64,000 bases of DNA, from contig NZ_FUZQ01000005.1 in the NCBI RefSeq assembly GCF_900167525.1, positions 124,001-188,000 of the forward strand, written 5' to 3'. Made by a program: the position numbers and the translations under genes. Below, one piece after another: positions 62,321 to 64,000 of the stretch; position 1 is the stretch's first letter; every line of letters starts with the position of its first letter. Under the pieces are notes generated by a model. It worked only from the letters and a program-made list of their open reading frames with translations. It searched no databases and was not told where the DNA came from. Source of the stretch: Krasilnikoviella flava (lineage in GTDB: Bacteria; Actinomycetota; Actinomycetes; Actinomycetales; Cellulomonadaceae).

Positions 62321-62571
62321 GCGCCACCACCCTGGTGTCCGACGACCCACGCTAGTCGTCCCCAGCACCCGGCACCCGAGTTTGCGTCCTCGTCGAATGT
62401 TGACCCGCGCGGTGTCGTCGCGCCCGTCCCGCCCCTCTGCCTGTCCTGTACGGCGGCGGCGGCCCCACGGTCGCCCGGGCACCACCGGTCGGCACGGCCC
62501 TGCACTCCTGGGCACATTCCTGCACACCCTGCACGACCGAGCCCGCGCCGCCCCGCACCCGAGGAGCAGCC

Positions 62572-63414
62572 ATGGGCCTGCACGTCGACCCCGCCGCCGT
62601 CTGCCTGCTGGTCGCCGTCGCGTTCGCCGCCGGGTGGCTCGACGCCGTCGTCGGAGGCGGGGGACTGGTCCAGGTGCCCGCCCTCATGCTGGTCCTGCCG
62701 GGCGCGCCGGTGGCCACCGTGCTCGGCACCAACAAGCTCGTCGCGATCACCGGCACCTCTGGCGCCGCCGTCACCTACGTCAGCCGCGTCGGCCTCGACC
62801 GCCGGAGGGCGCTCGCGGCCGCCGCCCTCGGCCTGCCCACAGCCCTGGTGGGCGCCGTCACGGCGTCCCACCTACCGCGGGACGTCATCACCCTCGTCGT
62901 GGCCGCCACCCTCGTGGGCGTCGGTGTGTGGGCCGTCGTCGCCCGGCCGGGGCGCGCGTCCGCCGGCACCGCTGCGGCGGAGGGCCCGCCGGGCACGGGG
63001 TGCGTGCCGCCCGCCCCGCCCGCGGCCGACGGCGTCCCCGCCAGGCGGCCCGCCCTCGTCCTCGCCGCCGGGGCGTCCGTCGTCGGCTTCTACAGCGGCG
63101 TCGTGGGCTCCGGCACCGGCGTCCTGCTCGTGGCCCTGTTCGTCTCCGCCCTCGGCACCGACTTCCTGCGCGGGTCCGCCATGGCCAAGGTCGTCAGCAT
63201 CGGCAGCGACCTCGGCGCCCTCGCCCTGTTCGGCGCGCTCGGGCACGTCCTGTGGCTGCTCGGGGCGGGCATGGCGGTCGCCAACGTCGCCGGCGGCATC
63301 GTCGGCGCCCGCACCGCCCTCGCCCGCGGCGCCGGCTTCGTCCGCGCCGTCCTGCTGCTCGTCGTCGTCGCGCTCGTGACCAAGATCGTCTGCGACCAGT
63401 GGCTCGCCGCCTGA
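62572..63414 (+). CDS. TauE/SafE family sulfite/anion exporter-like membrane protein
   Basis: A 280-residue protein with about eight transmembrane helices in two repeats. FAAGWLDAVVGGGGLVQVPA near residue 17 and VVGFYSGVVGSGTGVLLVAL near 165 are the duplicated TauE/SafE motif. A charged loop (RPGRASAGTAAAEG) joins the halves. The family exports sulfite, sulfoacetate or other organic anions. GAGGAG (62559-62564) lies 7 nt before ATG 62572. Confidence 0.9.
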   Translation: MGLHVDPAAVCLLVAVAFAAGWLDAVVGGGGLVQVPALMLVLPGAPVATVLGTNKLVAITGTSGAAVTYVSRVGLDRRRALAAAALGLPTALVGAVTASHLPRDVITLVVAATLVGVGVWAVVARPGRASAGTAAAEGPPGTGCVPPAPPAADGVPARRPALVLAAGASVVGFYSGVVGSGTGVLLVALFVSALGTDFLRGSAMAKVVSIGSDLGALALFGALGHVLWLLGAGMAVANVAGGIVGARTALARGAGFVRAVLLLVVVALVTKIVCDQWLAA

Positions 63415-63458
63415 CCCGCGCCGCCTGCCCGTGCTGCGCGGCCGTGCCACCTGGACCG

Positions 63459-64000
63459 TCAGGGGGCGTGCACCGTCGGGTCGTCGCGCAGCACGTCCAG
63501 CAGCAGCGCCCGCATCGCGTCCGGCCGCTCCAGCACCGGGAGGTGCCCCGCCCAGTCCAGCACCGACAGCTCCGCCCCCGGCACCGACGCGGCCACGTGC
63601 CGGGCGCACGCGCGCAGCTGGTCCATGTCGTGCGCCCCCTCGACGACGACCGTCGGCACGTGCACCGCCCCCAGGTCGATCTCGACCGGCCGGGGGCCCG
63701 GCTCCGGCAGCCCCGCGGCGCTCGCGGCCGCGTCGGCCGCGAGCTGCACCTCGAACGCCCGCCGCTGCATGACGGTGAGCGCCTGGCGTGCGGCGTCGTC
63801 CGCGTCCGGGCCGAGCCAGGTCGTCACGTTGAGCCGCACGGCCCCCTCGACGTCGCCGGCCCCCAGCAGACGTGCTTCCTCCTCGTCGAACGCGTCGGAC
63901 GCCGCCGTGTCGGGCACGCCGGGCGCGGCGGGGCACAGCAGCACGAGCTCGCGCACGCGCCCCGGGTGGGCGGTGGCCAGCTCGAGCGCGACCTTGCCCC
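63459..64000 (-). CDS. alpha/beta hydrolase, 5' part outside the window
   Basis: The frame stays open from the stop at 63459 to the window end, reading KVALELATAHPGRVRELVLL, the strand after a nucleophile elbow. VPTVVVEGAHDMDQLRACAR and LSVLDWAGHLPVLERPDAMR supply the acid and catalytic His regions. The gene is therefore cut by the window edge. The substrate is unknown. Confidence 0.85.
   Translation of the reverse strand, partial: GKVALELATAHPGRVRELVLLCPAAPGVPDTAASDAFDEEEARLLGAGDVEGAVRLNVTTWLGPDADDAARQALTVMQRRAFEVQLAADAAASAAGLPEPGPRPVEIDLGAVHVPTVVVEGAHDMDQLRACARHVAASVPGAELSVLDWAGHLPVLERPDAMRALLLDVLRDDPTVHAP

Noticed and set aside
62321-62571. Small gene between the ArsR-like and TauE/SafE genes
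   Set aside because: Short frames only, without start signals; treated as divergent control region.

Overview
The window is a 64 kb stretch of a very GC-rich actinobacterial chromosome. Gene content and synteny (pafB-pafC-tatA-tatC-helY, rbpA, class E sortase, LacI-controlled sugar operon, MoxR-DUF58-DUF4129 cluster, TPP-controlled thiD-tenA fusion) fit Micrococcales of the Cellulomonas/Promicromonospora/Cellulosimicrobium kind. The order is an inference from gene content; I have not compared it with any database. The window looks like ordinary chromosome with small accessory units. I saw no prophage, insertion sequence, CRISPR array, rRNA or tRNA.

Layout. 1-2.7 kb: a truncated gene end, a Cys-rich mini-protein, a DGPF/YCII protein with its ECF42-type sigma factor, and a methyltransferase. 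2.7-10.6 kb: a seven-gene operon for an amino sugar (SSS symporter, AGE epimerase, NagB-like, SIS, NagA-like, ceramidase-fold hydrolase, LacI), preceded by a perfect 24-bp palindromic operator. 10.6-16 kb: a McrA-head/zinc-ribbon protein, a remnant of a monooxygenase-like gene, an ABC exporter, an LLM oxidoreductase, a second LacI, and sortase E with a 53-residue partner. 16-20.9 kb: methyltransferase, acylphosphatase, a coiled-coil membrane protein and a YcnI-CopC copper module. 20.9-26.9 kb: TPP riboswitch with thiD-tenA, then a heterodimeric ABC exporter. 26.9-34.9 kb: lipase maturation factor, LysR with PLP dehydratase, YciO, UGPase, IMPACT protein, a tyrosine-recombinase-like gene between direct repeats, and a GNAT. 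34.9-41.1 kb: Dps, the MoxR/DUF58/DUF4129 cluster and DUF3866. 41.2-52.9 kb: pafBC, tatAC, a lipid-kinase-like gene, helY, an amidohydrolase and lnt. 52.9-64 kb: rbpA, a flavin monooxygenase/reductase pair, galE, RNase Z, ald with divergent lrp, hydrolases, GNAT, an ArsR-like regulator, a TauE/SafE exporter and a truncated hydrolase.

Regulation. At least 21 genes have a TANNNT -10 hexamer exactly 6 or 7 nt before the start codon and no Shine-Dalgarno sequence. They are therefore probably transcribed as leaderless mRNAs, and I used this spacing to choose several starts. Other readable signals are a likely ECF42 promoter before the DGPF gene, a SigR/SigH-type promoter before rbpA, a LacI operator, a LysR-type dyad, a 12-bp inverted repeat across the ald/lrp divergent region, and several long GC-rich hairpins at operon ends.

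Most interesting unresolved items: (1) the amino-sugar operon, which has deacetylase-, deaminase- and ceramidase-fold enzymes but no kinase; (2) the integrase-like gene lacking the catalytic tyrosine, framed by 13-bp direct repeats; (3) the stand-alone ScoMcrA-head plus zinc-ribbon protein.
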